NCBI GenBank assembly: GCA_027364775.1
Contig: DAHXOS010000080.1
Coordinates: forward strand, 1-10,037
Source: a bacterium
Lineage (GTDB): Bacteria; Patescibacteriota; Microgenomatia; Daviesbacterales; UBA10151
Length of the DNA: 10,037 nt
Direction of reading: 5' to 3'
Each line of letters opens with the position of its first letter. Within the stretch, counting starts at the first letter, position 1. The notes under the pieces are model-generated. The model had not been told where the DNA came from. It was given only the letters and a program-made list of their open reading frames with translations, and did no database searches. Positions 1-6,910 of this stretch are shown in pieces. The position numbers were made by a program, and so were the translations under genes.

Positions 1-1065
1 CATGCCTTAGTTTTAGCAACAACAGCAACTTTAGTTTTTGGTTCTACTCTTTTGCGTCCCCCTACCAATTCAGAGCTAAAACAGGCTGAGACAATAAAAG
101 TAACAGAAAAAGGTCAGCAACCAATTAAGAAATGGTATACCCTAGTTGAGCCAACAGTAAGCCTTAATAAAACCGAGACAACTTTAGAAAAAGAAGTTAC
201 TCTTGATGATTTACTGAAAAACTTTTCCAAAGCAGATGCAGAAGAGATTAAATGGAAAATTACACTTAGAAATAACAGTATAGAGCATTTAACCTTTCCA
301 GCCAACCAAGAAAAATATACCCGGATTTATAACCGCGCATCCTTAGTTACTAAGTGGATTGATAAATTAATGCCTGAAGCAAAGGATAAAAGTTACTGGA
401 AAACCTTAGTTTTAGGTGTTCAAGCTGCAGAATTAGAAAATGGATTAGCAAGTGAGGTAAATAAACCAAAAAAAGAGAGTGATGCAAATAAAAACCTTAA
501 GACAATTGGGGTTGGCCAGTTTACCATAGATACAGCCTTGAAATTGGTTCAAAAGTATGCCGAGTCTAAGAATCCTCAGTTAAAGGCTTTAGTAGCAGGA
601 GTAAATGAAAAAAATATTGAAGAAAAGTTAAAAGATCAGGAGTTTAGTACAGGGCTACAACTCCAATACTTAAGTGAACTGGTTAAAAATTATGATGATA
701 CAACATTAGGAGTTTTTGCCTACAATACCGGCATCGGTACCACTAACCGCTTAATAGAAGCCTTTTTATTTGAGACTGCAAACAAATTAAAAGCTACTGA
801 TGAAAAAGCTTATTTAGACCTTAGTGTTAGAATTATTGATGCTTATAAAAATCCTGATTTATCAGAATTTAACAGGTTAATAAAGGAATATAAGGTTAAC
901 CCCAAAGCTTTACTGGATTCTCCGGCTGTCCAGATCCTGCTTATTAAAATGGCAAAAGAAGGCAACCCTGTCAATCTTACTGAGATTCAGATGTATTATA
1001 TAAATGTCTTGGCAGGTTATGGCAGAATGCAGGAAATAGCCGGAAATCCTACTCTACTAAGTTAA
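1..1065 (+). CDS. Lytic transglycosylase-like (SLT-fold) exported or anchored protein, 5' end outside window
   Basis: The reading frame is open from base 1, so the gene begins upstream of the window. The TTG at 52 is not a convincing start, because using it would discard a hydrophobic stretch (ALVLATTATLVFGSTLL) that looks like the end of a signal peptide or membrane anchor. Numbering from that TTG, residues 1-100 are a polar linker region without a recognised domain. Residues about 115-240 resemble the soluble lytic transglycosylase fold: a Glu-containing AAELENG at 125-131 at the position of the catalytic Glu, GVGQF at 153-157 where the family has GLMQ, and AYNTG at 223-227 where it has AYNAG. 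Enzymes of this fold cleave the glycan strands of peptidoglycan outside the membrane. The C-terminal 100 residues are helical and unassigned. The gene ends in TAA, and that stop overlaps the stop of the convergent MerR-like gene. The fold is fairly sure; the activity is not proven. Confidence 0.75.
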   Translation, partial: HALVLATTATLVFGSTLLRPPTNSELKQAETIKVTEKGQQPIKKWYTLVEPTVSLNKTETTLEKEVTLDDLLKNFSKADAEEIKWKITLRNNSIEHLTFPANQEKYTRIYNRASLVTKWIDKLMPEAKDKSYWKTLVLGVQAAELENGLASEVNKPKKESDANKNLKTIGVGQFTIDTALKLVQKYAESKNPQLKALVAGVNEKNIEEKLKDQEFSTGLQLQYLSELVKNYDDTTLGVFAYNTGIGTTNRLIEAFLFETANKLKATDEKAYLDLSVRIIDAYKNPDLSEFNRLIKEYKVNPKALLDSPAVQILLIKMAKEGNPVNLTEIQMYYINVLAGYGRMQEIAGNPTLLS

Positions 1066-1589
1066 TTACCAGTTCTTGGTAAGTCTGAATTCTTAAAATC
1101 TGAGTTTAAACTTAAGGCAAATTTGGTAAATGGGTCTTCTTGGATAACCCCTAATACTTTAGTATTGTTATTCTCTGCAATATAGGTCAAAAGCTTTAAG
1201 GAATATAAGTTTACAGCCATTAACCTTAAAAATTGAAATAAAACTAAAACAGTTAAAAACCAAAAAACTAAAGAGTTGTGCTTAAAAAACTTCTCTGTTC
1301 TAAAAAATGCCCATTTAGCTTCTTTTTTAATCTCCCAGACTTGATCTTCCATCTGATCTATAATCTGAACTACCCGCTGTTGATTCTCTGATAATAATTT
1401 CCTACCTGAAGTATGACTTTTGCCCAAGGTTTGAAGTTGGATTTTAATGTTTTTAAGTAATGTTTTAGAGTACAGTCTGTATCCTGAAGAAGTCCTTTTA
1501 GTTGGTATTAGCTTCCCCTCTTCATCCCAACGTCTTAAAGTATCAGAAGAAACCTCTAAATATTTTGCTGCATTCTTTATAGTTAACAT
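1062..1589 (-). CDS. Membrane-anchored MerR-type helix-turn-helix protein
   Basis: The protein has 175 residues. Residues 1-45 form a MerR-type winged helix-turn-helix (IKNAAKYLEVSSDTLRRWDEEGKL, with the wing at SGYRLYS), as in MerR regulators and IS607-type accessory proteins. Residues 46-105 are helical and basic, and could be a dimerisation coiled coil. Residues about 107-127 are strongly hydrophobic (LVFWFLTVLVLFQFLRLMAV) and look like one membrane span. Basic residues before the span suggest that the N-terminus is cytoplasmic and the last 48 residues are outside. The C-terminus reads LPRTGN, which matches the sortase LPXTG pattern but lacks the usual following hydrophobic helix. No typical MerR ligand-binding domain or metal-binding cysteines are seen. 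The ATG start has a weak TAGGT-like ribosome site about 5 nt upstream and a good promoter 28 bases further up. Target genes are unknown; autoregulation is plausible. Confidence 0.8.
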   Translation of the reverse strand: MLTIKNAAKYLEVSSDTLRRWDEEGKLIPTKRTSSGYRLYSKTLLKNIKIQLQTLGKSHTSGRKLLSENQQRVVQIIDQMEDQVWEIKKEAKWAFFRTEKFFKHNSLVFWFLTVLVLFQFLRLMAVNLYSLKLLTYIAENNNTKVLGVIQEDPFTKFALSLNSDFKNSDLPRTGN

Positions 1590-1616
1590 TTTACCTAACC
1601 TTTAGCCTCTACTTTT

Positions 1617-1647
1617 ATTATGCACCCAACTAAGAGCTAAATGTCAA
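1617..1647 (-). promoter_or_regulatory. Candidate promoter of the MerR-like gene, 19-nt spacer
   Basis: On the minus strand a perfect -35 box TTGACA (1642-1647) is followed after 19 nt by CATAAT (1617-1622), a 5/6 match to the -10 consensus. Transcription would start near 1610, about 20 nt before the ATG, which leaves room for the ribosome site. A 19-nt spacer is too long for efficient sigma-70 promoters but is the hallmark of promoters untwisted by MerR proteins, so autoregulation is possible. I see no strong dyad in the spacer, which weakens that idea. Confidence 0.45.
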
Positions 1648-1708
1648 CTTATAATACCATTTTCAACTTCCAAATCCCGGTTTTTTTGAAATTAATAAAA
1701 AGGATTGC

Positions 1709-1725
1709 TAGTTTAAGCTAAACTA
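1709..1725. repeat. 17-bp perfect dyad, possible operator or weak terminator stem
   Basis: TAGTTTA, a 3-nt centre AGC, then TAAACTA gives a 7-bp perfect inverted repeat. Read on the minus strand it lies downstream of ndk and is followed, after 7 nt, by TTTTTATT. A terminator is therefore possible, but the stem is nearly all A/T and would be weak. It could equally be a binding site. Confidence 0.3.
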
Positions 1726-1876
1726 AAGTTAAAAAAATTTAGCAGTTAATTTATATATTTGCTAGAAATTTAGAATGTTTTTTACTTAAATTGAATAATT
1801 CATAACTTTTTGAAGCAAAAACATAAATTTTAAGAATTGTGGGATTAAATTGCTGACTAAAAAGGTGACGGGTAAA

Positions 1877-2431
1877 TTAATCAGCCTTGAATTCTGGGAA
1901 CCAAAGGGTTATTTCACGGTTTGCTTCTGCTACTTCTCCAGAAGCATGAACCAAATTTTTAATAGATCTTTTGTCTGCATTAGCCACAATTGCTGATTCA
2001 TTAGAAAAATCACCTCTTATAGTTCCGGGGGCAGCTAGTAACGGAAGAGTTGAGCCTACTAATTTTCTGACTAACTCTACAGCATGGTTACCCTCAAAAA
2101 CTAAAGCTAAAACTGGAGCTTCCATTAGATATTCCATGTTAAATTTATGGATCTGGTGACCAATTTCCTTAGGATTACTTGTTCCTATGCTTTGTACAGG
2201 ATCCAAGCCAAACTTTTGATAATCACCTAAGCTCTTATTACCTACCCCTTCTAACCATTCATCGGTTACCGGATAATGAGCTATAGCTAACTCTTCATCA
2301 ACTTTAACTAGCTTTGCTGCTACAATCTTTAATCCTACTCTTTCCAGTCTGGAGATAATTTCTCCCACTAGACCCCGCTCCATAGCGTCAGGCTTCATTA
2401 CAACTAATGTTTTTTGAGTAAGTGAGTTCAT
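1877..2431 (-). CDS. ndk: Nucleoside diphosphate kinase, long form
   Basis: This cytoplasmic enzyme transfers the gamma phosphate of ATP to other (d)NDPs through a phospho-histidine. The N-terminus is canonical (TLVVMKPDAMERGLVGEII, with the active-site Lys at 13). The nucleotide-site segment APGTIRGDF lies at 134-142 and the catalytic His is H162 in NLVHASGE. The usual protein has 130-150 residues; this one has 184. The extra residues, about 55-95, replace the short HYxEHKGKPFF segment by a longer one (DEWLEGVGNKSLGDYQKFG and onward, ending KFNMEYLMEAP). Similar long forms are known to me from archaea and CPR bacteria, so this is a subfamily trait and not a fusion. HASG in place of the usual HGSD is a small deviation next to the catalytic His. 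The start codon overlaps the stop of the phosphoesterase gene (ATGA), which implies translational coupling. Confidence 0.96.
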   Translation of the reverse strand: MNSLTQKTLVVMKPDAMERGLVGEIISRLERVGLKIVAAKLVKVDEELAIAHYPVTDEWLEGVGNKSLGDYQKFGLDPVQSIGTSNPKEIGHQIHKFNMEYLMEAPVLALVFEGNHAVELVRKLVGSTLPLLAAPGTIRGDFSNESAIVANADKRSIKNLVHASGEVAEANREITLWFPEFKAD

Positions 2432-3459
2432 TTGATTTCTATATCTTCGATATTGTAACTGCCATCCTCAAAAATATCAACCATTGCATATCTTGGGTTC
2501 TGTAAATTCCGCTCGGAAGTTACAGCCCCAACAGTAGTCATTTTAATTCCCAATTTTGGTTCTACATACTTTGAATAAAGATGGGTATCACCGGAAAACA
2601 CCTCATCAACTCCAAACTGTTTAAAAGTTGAGATGAGTTGGTATGCCTGGTCTTTTAATTTAGGTTCCACTTTACCCATAAAGTGATCTGATGAAGGATG
2701 GTATAAAGGCAAATCTGCTACCACAAATAATAACTTAGTGTTGGTCTCCTTAACCCGGGTTAACTCATCATTAACCCATTTAAGCTGAAGATCATCCAAA
2801 CCATTATAATTATCTGCATTATCAATCATAATTACCCTGATATTCTCATAAGAAAATGATTTATAGCTGTTACCAAAAACCTGATTAAAATTTGTAGTAG
2901 GATTTAATTTTTTATTCCTGGAATCCCAAAAATCACGGTCCCCAGGCACAGTATAAACTGGTAAACCACTCTTATCAAATTGATTTCTTGTTTGCTCTAG
3001 CTCTTCTGGAGTACCAACATCAGATAAATCTCCAATCCCAATTACAAATTTAGCCCCGTTTTGCTTGGCTTGAGCTAAAGCTTTAGCCAAATTTGTCATA
3101 TCTTTGTGAGAATCAGCAGTAATTGCAAACTTAAATTTTAAAGGAGGGTTCTTTTTTGCAGTATTTAACTCAACTTTATTTGTTCCGGAACTATTTAATG
3201 CTTCTTTAAATTTATCAATTGATTGTGAGGGGGAAACTGTAAATAAATTGGTTAGTAAATCAACCATTGATTCTGAAGTTAACAGTTTTTTTAATGAAGT
3301 TTGGGGGTTGATAGATAATGGGTCTACACCGGAAAATGATTTATAAGCCTGAAATAGACCCAATCCCAAAATAGACATCATCAGCAGACTTAGTATCACC
3401 CTAAATATGCCTAAAACTGGATTACTTCTTCTTTTATGTTCAGATTTTTTAAATAACAT
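2428..3459 (-). CDS. Membrane-anchored calcineurin-like phosphoesterase with altered metal ligands
   Basis: The protein has 343 residues: a basic N-terminus, one membrane span at about 14-36, a linker to about 105, then a calcineurin-like phosphoesterase domain that is probably outside the membrane. Motifs in order are ADSHK (D116, H118; the DxH motif), GDLSD (D144), PGDRDFW at 172-178 in place of GNH(D/E), VADLPLYHP at 247-255 in place of the HHP region, and SGDTH at 289-293 in place of GHxH. Thus the Asn and two of the His metal ligands seem to be Asp, and the catalytic His of motif III is Arg. The order and spacing of all five motifs are kept, so this looks like an adapted site and not decay. 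The substrate is unknown; nucleotides or nucleic-acid ends would fit the neighbours. TAGGAA before the ATG is a fair ribosome site. The gene lies 9 nt after argS and overlaps ndk by 4 nt. Confidence 0.85.
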   Translation of the reverse strand: MLFKKSEHKRRSNPVLGIFRVILSLLMMSILGLGLFQAYKSFSGVDPLSINPQTSLKKLLTSESMVDLLTNLFTVSPSQSIDKFKEALNSSGTNKVELNTAKKNPPLKFKFAITADSHKDMTNLAKALAQAKQNGAKFVIGIGDLSDVGTPEELEQTRNQFDKSGLPVYTVPGDRDFWDSRNKKLNPTTNFNQVFGNSYKSFSYENIRVIMIDNADNYNGLDDLQLKWVNDELTRVKETNTKLLFVVADLPLYHPSSDHFMGKVEPKLKDQAYQLISTFKQFGVDEVFSGDTHLYSKYVEPKLGIKMTTVGAVTSERNLQNPRYAMVDIFEDGSYNIEDIEIK

Positions 3460-3468
3460 CTTCCTACA

Positions 3469-5223
3469 TCACATTCTTTCTACTACTTCTATTCCTAATA
3501 GCTGCATTCCTAATTTTATTACTTCTGCAGACTTTTTAACGATTCCCAATCTAAGATGAGCCTTATTGGAGGCTAAAACCGGGTATCTTTCATAAAATAA
3601 ATTGAAGCTCTTAGATAAAGTTAAAAGGTAAGTACAAAGCTCAGCTGGCTGGAAATTACGCCTGGCATAATCTGTAATAAAACTAAAGTGTTCTATATTG
3701 CGCAAAAGCTCTCTTTCCTCAACCTCTAGGTTATCAGTCCCCTGTAGGTGATCGTATTTTAAGTTTTCAGATTTCCTATCTCCCAAAACTGCTTTGCCTA
3801 ATACTGAATTAGCTCTTGCAAAACTATATAAAACATATACTCCACTATCTCCTTGTAGTGTAACAGACTCCTTAATATTGAATTTTATATCAGAGGTTAA
3901 AGAATATTTTAAATAAGTAAATTTAATTGCTGCAATTGCAATTTTTTCCAGTAGCTGATCAGTTAGAGGTGTATTGTCCTTGACAAAATTTGCTTTCAGT
4001 TCTTTTTTAACCAGTTCTATTAAAGATTCTGCACTAACTATATTACCCTGCCTTGATGACATCCTGCCGGTTGTTAAAGAAACAAAACCAAAGCCTAAGT
4101 ACTTCTTTTTGCCCAATAAATGAGGATAAATAAGCTCAATTGCACAATTTACAACATCAAAAAAGCCCTTTTGCTGGATGTCCGATAAAATTATTGCCTC
4201 ATCAAATTGAAAAATATCCTGATAAAGGTTGATTAAACCAACCTCTTTAGCCTCATAAGTCGGATTTCCCTGGGAGGTTAAAAAAACTCTTGTATGAAAT
4301 CCATATTTTTCTCCTTTAAAAATCACTGCCCCATCATTTTTCTCAAATACCAGTCCTAGATTTTTTAAAACTTCTTCCTTGCCTATTTGGTCAATTTCCG
4401 ATTCATTTACCCTCCGGTCAAACTCTACACCCAGCCTTGAATATAAAGCATCAAAGTACGCCAGGCTCCATTGTCTGGTTTCCTCCCACAAAGCTAAAAG
4501 CTCTAAATCTTCGCGGTTGTATAACTTTTTAGTAATCTCATCTATCTGTACTTTAGACTCAGGGCTATCTTCATATTTAGAATGACCCAAAGCATAAGCT
4601 TTACCCAAAAATTGGCTTTTTTCACTCAGAGAGCCTTGTTTAGCCCTATTATATTCATTTTGTAATTGAATAATCCCCCATAAACACTTCCCAACCGTTG
4701 GTCCAATATCTGATCCATAATTTAATCTAAAAACCTCAGCACCACTAAATTCAAATAATCTAGCCACACTTTCGCCGATAGCTAAAGCTCTTAAGTGTCC
4801 AATATGGAACTCTTTGTGGGTATTAGGATCTGCATATTCAAGTAAAATTCTTTTGTTTAACGTACCTATTTCAATATCCTTAGTAATTAATTCTACTAAA
4901 CTTTCATCCTTCAAAAAAAAATTTAAAAAACCAGGGCCTGCCACTTCTATTCTCTCTAAATATTTTGGGTGACCAAACTGCTGAATAATTTCATTAGCAA
5001 TATCTTTTGGAGATTGATAAGTTTTTTTGCCATTTTGTTTAGCAAGCTGTAACGCGATATTTGTTGAATAGTCTCCAAATTTTGAATTTTCTGGAATATA
5101 TAAAAGTGTGTCACTACGTTCTATACTTTTGCTAGATAAATCTCTAAAAGCTATATCACTATCTAAAAATCCCAAGTCTAAGATTACCCGTTTTAATTCT
5201 TTAGAAAGTCGTTCATAATACAT
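3469..5223 (-). CDS. argS: Arginyl-tRNA synthetase
   Basis: This class I aminoacyl-tRNA synthetase charges tRNA-Arg. Its 584 residues are of normal length. The N-terminal additional domain (about 1-110) contains KFGDYSTNIALQLAK, typical of ArgRS. The catalytic domain opens with EYADPNTHKEFHIGHLR, with HIGH at 140-143. The KMSKS-type loop is GRMSSRQGN at 386-394, with Arg for the first Lys, as in many ArgRS. The C-terminal DALR anticodon-binding domain begins near FARANSVLGKA (about 468) and ends in GIEVVERM, matching the usual ArgRS end. The gene starts 7 nt after the comEC stop with no clear Shine-Dalgarno sequence, so coupling to comEC translation is likely. Its place inside a competence operon is a matter of neighbourhood and not of shared biochemistry. 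It ends in TGA. Confidence 0.97.
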   Translation of the reverse strand: MYYERLSKELKRVILDLGFLDSDIAFRDLSSKSIERSDTLLYIPENSKFGDYSTNIALQLAKQNGKKTYQSPKDIANEIIQQFGHPKYLERIEVAGPGFLNFFLKDESLVELITKDIEIGTLNKRILLEYADPNTHKEFHIGHLRALAIGESVARLFEFSGAEVFRLNYGSDIGPTVGKCLWGIIQLQNEYNRAKQGSLSEKSQFLGKAYALGHSKYEDSPESKVQIDEITKKLYNREDLELLALWEETRQWSLAYFDALYSRLGVEFDRRVNESEIDQIGKEEVLKNLGLVFEKNDGAVIFKGEKYGFHTRVFLTSQGNPTYEAKEVGLINLYQDIFQFDEAIILSDIQQKGFFDVVNCAIELIYPHLLGKKKYLGFGFVSLTTGRMSSRQGNIVSAESLIELVKKELKANFVKDNTPLTDQLLEKIAIAAIKFTYLKYSLTSDIKFNIKESVTLQGDSGVYVLYSFARANSVLGKAVLGDRKSENLKYDHLQGTDNLEVEERELLRNIEHFSFITDYARRNFQPAELCTYLLTLSKSFNLFYERYPVLASNKAHLRLGIVKKSAEVIKLGMQLLGIEVVERM

Positions 5224-5230
5224 ATTATTA

Positions 5231-6238
5231 TCATACCATTTCCAGTTGTTGATTTCCTTTTTTAAGTATTAAGTAAAAACCAAAAATAAGCAGGTAATAA
5301 CCCACCCAAACTAAAAAATTAAATTCACCCAGATAGAGCAAATTCCACTTCTGGTCAAAAAAATTAACCAAGTTAATAAAATATGTCAGTAGTGTTAAAG
5401 GCAATAAAGCAAATATTGAGCCTAAAAATGGTACTATAGAGCTTAAAGCAATGGCTAACATCCCTGATAGCATAATAAACGGCACAGTCCACACCACCAA
5501 GGTATTAACTAAAATCCCGGCTAAAGAAAATTGATGAAAGTTTGCAGCTATCACCGGCCATGTTAAGGCTTGGGCAGAAATTGCTACAGACAGATCCTGT
5601 TTTAAGATGCCAGGTATAAATTTAAGCTGTTTTGTTAATTCCGGTGCTAAAGTTATTACCCCTAAGGTTGCTAAAAATGAGAGCTGGAAAGAAATTGAAA
5701 GTAACCAATTGGGGTCAAAAATTAACATTAAAGCTGCCGTTAAAAGTAAAACAAATGTTCCCTCTATTTCCCTGCCTACTAAAACCGCAATGGTACTTAA
5801 AAAAACCATGATAGCAGCCCTAATTGTGGGCACTCCCAATCCGGTAAGCACCGAGTAGAAAACCACTACCCCAAGTGAAACAATAGCCGTTTTACGCCTG
5901 CCTAAGTAGGGCTTCAAAGCTAATACAAATCCTGCCACCATGCTTAAATTTTGTCCAGAAACCACCACAATATGGATAGTTGAGGTATTTTTTAAAGCTT
6001 TAGTAAACTCTTTAGGTAATTCACTTTTAACCCCAAATAACATTCCAGACAGCAAGGCTGCCTGCATATCCGGTAAAATTTGCCTCGAAAGATCTGCTAA
6101 ATTATTCCTTAAAGATTCTAAGCTTTGTCCATATTCTGCCAAAGGATTTTCAGCCTTAAGATCTAAGCCTGTTTGTTGAACCCTAAGCAAAAAAAGTAAA
6201 AAGAAGATTACCAGTAATATTAAGTAGTGTTTGTGCAT
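5231..6238 (-). CDS. comEC: ComEC/Rec2-type DNA-uptake channel, competence domain only
   Basis: This polytopic membrane protein carries the competence domain that forms the inner-membrane channel for single-stranded DNA. There is a membrane anchor at about 4-19. The family signature begins near LLSGMLFGVKSELP (62-75), followed by STIHIVVVSGQNLSMV (86-101; usual form HLLAVSGLHV), VPTIRAAIMVFLS (136-148) and LLSISFQLSFLATLGV (179-194). Several further hydrophobic spans continue to about 325. The chain has 335 residues, whereas full ComEC proteins have about 600-800: the C-terminal metallo-beta-lactamase-like domain is absent and the N-terminal OB-like DUF4131 region is reduced to about 60 residues. 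The end is a clean TGA with argS 7 nt away, so this is not a frameshift remnant. The gene lies 19 nt after comEA, the usual order. Confidence 0.9.
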   Translation of the reverse strand: MHKHYLILLVIFFLLFLLRVQQTGLDLKAENPLAEYGQSLESLRNNLADLSRQILPDMQAALLSGMLFGVKSELPKEFTKALKNTSTIHIVVVSGQNLSMVAGFVLALKPYLGRRKTAIVSLGVVVFYSVLTGLGVPTIRAAIMVFLSTIAVLVGREIEGTFVLLLTAALMLIFDPNWLLSISFQLSFLATLGVITLAPELTKQLKFIPGILKQDLSVAISAQALTWPVIAANFHQFSLAGILVNTLVVWTVPFIMLSGMLAIALSSIVPFLGSIFALLPLTLLTYFINLVNFFDQKWNLLYLGEFNFLVWVGYYLLIFGFYLILKKGNQQLEMV

Positions 6239-6257
6239 ATTTTAATGACAATACCTA

Positions 6258-6845
6258 CTATAAACTTATCAAATCCTTAATTTTATTAAACACGCTTTTG
6301 CTTAATACTTTTTTTGTTACTAATTCATCTAAAGATTGATAAGGCCTATTTTCAATGATTTTTGAGGCAGAAACTGCACCGATAGAAGGCAAATCTTCCA
6401 ACTCTTTTTGAGAAGCTGTATTAACACTTGGTTGTGATCCTTGAGTAGAAACACCGGCTACTACTCCTCCACTATTTTCACCTTTAAAAGGTATGTAAAT
6501 CTTTTGGCCATCTGTTAATTTCTGCGATAAATTTAGGTTTTTGGTAACAAAATCTAAATTTACGTTATCTAAAAATCCTCCGGCGCGGTTTACAGCTTGC
6601 TCCACTCTATCATCCACATTCATCTCATAAACACCGGGGTTATTTACAGCTCCAGAAATATCAATCTTTAAATTGGTTAATTTTGGGCTAATTTGTTTGA
6701 CAACACTCTTTCCAGGATAAATTTTACTAGATTTAGAGGCTAACAGACCCTGAGAGGCCAAGCCACTAAGTATTAATACAAGTCCTACAAAAGTTATTAT
6801 TAAAGGAAGTTTATACTGATTTAAAAACTGGTTTAGTTGTTCCAC
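6258..6845 (-). CDS. comEA: ComEA-like DNA receptor with SLBB and helix-hairpin-helix domains
   Basis: This membrane-anchored extracellular DNA-binding protein presents DNA to ComEC. Its 195 residues contain a membrane span at about 13-31, an SLBB-like domain at about 59-120 (IDISGAVNNPGVYEM to LTDGQKIYIPF), a Gly/Ser-rich linker, and a helix-hairpin-helix region at 140-195 (VNTASQKELEDLPSIGAVSASKII). The first hairpin is canonical (LPSIGAVSA). The second, usually VKGIGxKxF, reads VLSKSVFNKI and has lost its GIG, so DNA contact may depend on the first hairpin. The start is GTG at 6845; there is no in-frame ATG before the span, and no obvious Shine-Dalgarno sequence. It begins the com operon. 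A block of TATTANN heptamers lies 16 nt upstream. Confidence 0.93.
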   Translation of the reverse strand: MEQLNQFLNQYKLPLIITFVGLVLILSGLASQGLLASKSSKIYPGKSVVKQISPKLTNLKIDISGAVNNPGVYEMNVDDRVEQAVNRAGGFLDNVNLDFVTKNLNLSQKLTDGQKIYIPFKGENSGGVVAGVSTQGSQPSVNTASQKELEDLPSIGAVSASKIIENRPYQSLDELVTKKVLSKSVFNKIKDLISL

Positions 6846-6860
6846 ACCAGATTGGTTATA

Positions 6861-6881
6861 TATTAAGTATTATGTATTATC
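6861..6881. repeat. Tandem heptamers TATTANN x3 upstream of comEA
   Basis: Three units in register (TATTAAG, TATTATG, TATTATC) fill much of the 65-bp gap between the SprT-like gene and comEA, and a looser unit GGTTATA precedes them. On the minus strand the units give overlapping -10-like boxes (GATAAT, CATAAT, TAATAT). With a TTGTTA upstream of these boxes, a com operon promoter could lie here, but AT-rich repeats produce such matches by chance. Confidence 0.5.
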
Positions 6882-6910
6882 TAACAAGATTCAACCCTTA
6901 ATATCAAATA

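Larger units (their letters stand above)
1590..1876. other. AT-rich intergenic region downstream of ndk
   Basis: This gap separates the end of the com/ndk operon from the MerR-like gene. It holds the candidate promoter of the MerR-like gene and one short perfect dyad. I see no tRNA, no small gene with a supported start, no clear rho-independent terminator and no repeat. Confidence 0.6.

Noticed and set aside
52..54. TTG as the start of the transglycosylase-like gene
   Set aside because: The frame is open to base 1 and encodes a hydrophobic export segment before the TTG, so the real start is outside the window.
1709..1725. Strong rho-independent terminator after ndk
   Set aside because: The stem is nearly all A/T with a 3-nt loop, and the T-run starts 7 nt later and is short. 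It is kept only as a low-confidence dyad.
1971..2159. Plus-strand open frame opposite ndk
   Set aside because: It is antisense to conserved ndk codons, and its peptide has no family features.
4379..6179. Plus-strand open frames opposite argS and comEC (4379-4585, 5607-5858, 5940-6179)
   Set aside because: They lie fully antisense to well-recognised genes, have no plausible ribosome sites, and their peptides show no recognisable domain.
2428..6238. UGA recoding as in Gracilibacteria/SR1
   Set aside because: TGA ends comEC, argS and the phosphoesterase at natural protein ends, and no in-frame TGA interrupts a conserved gene.
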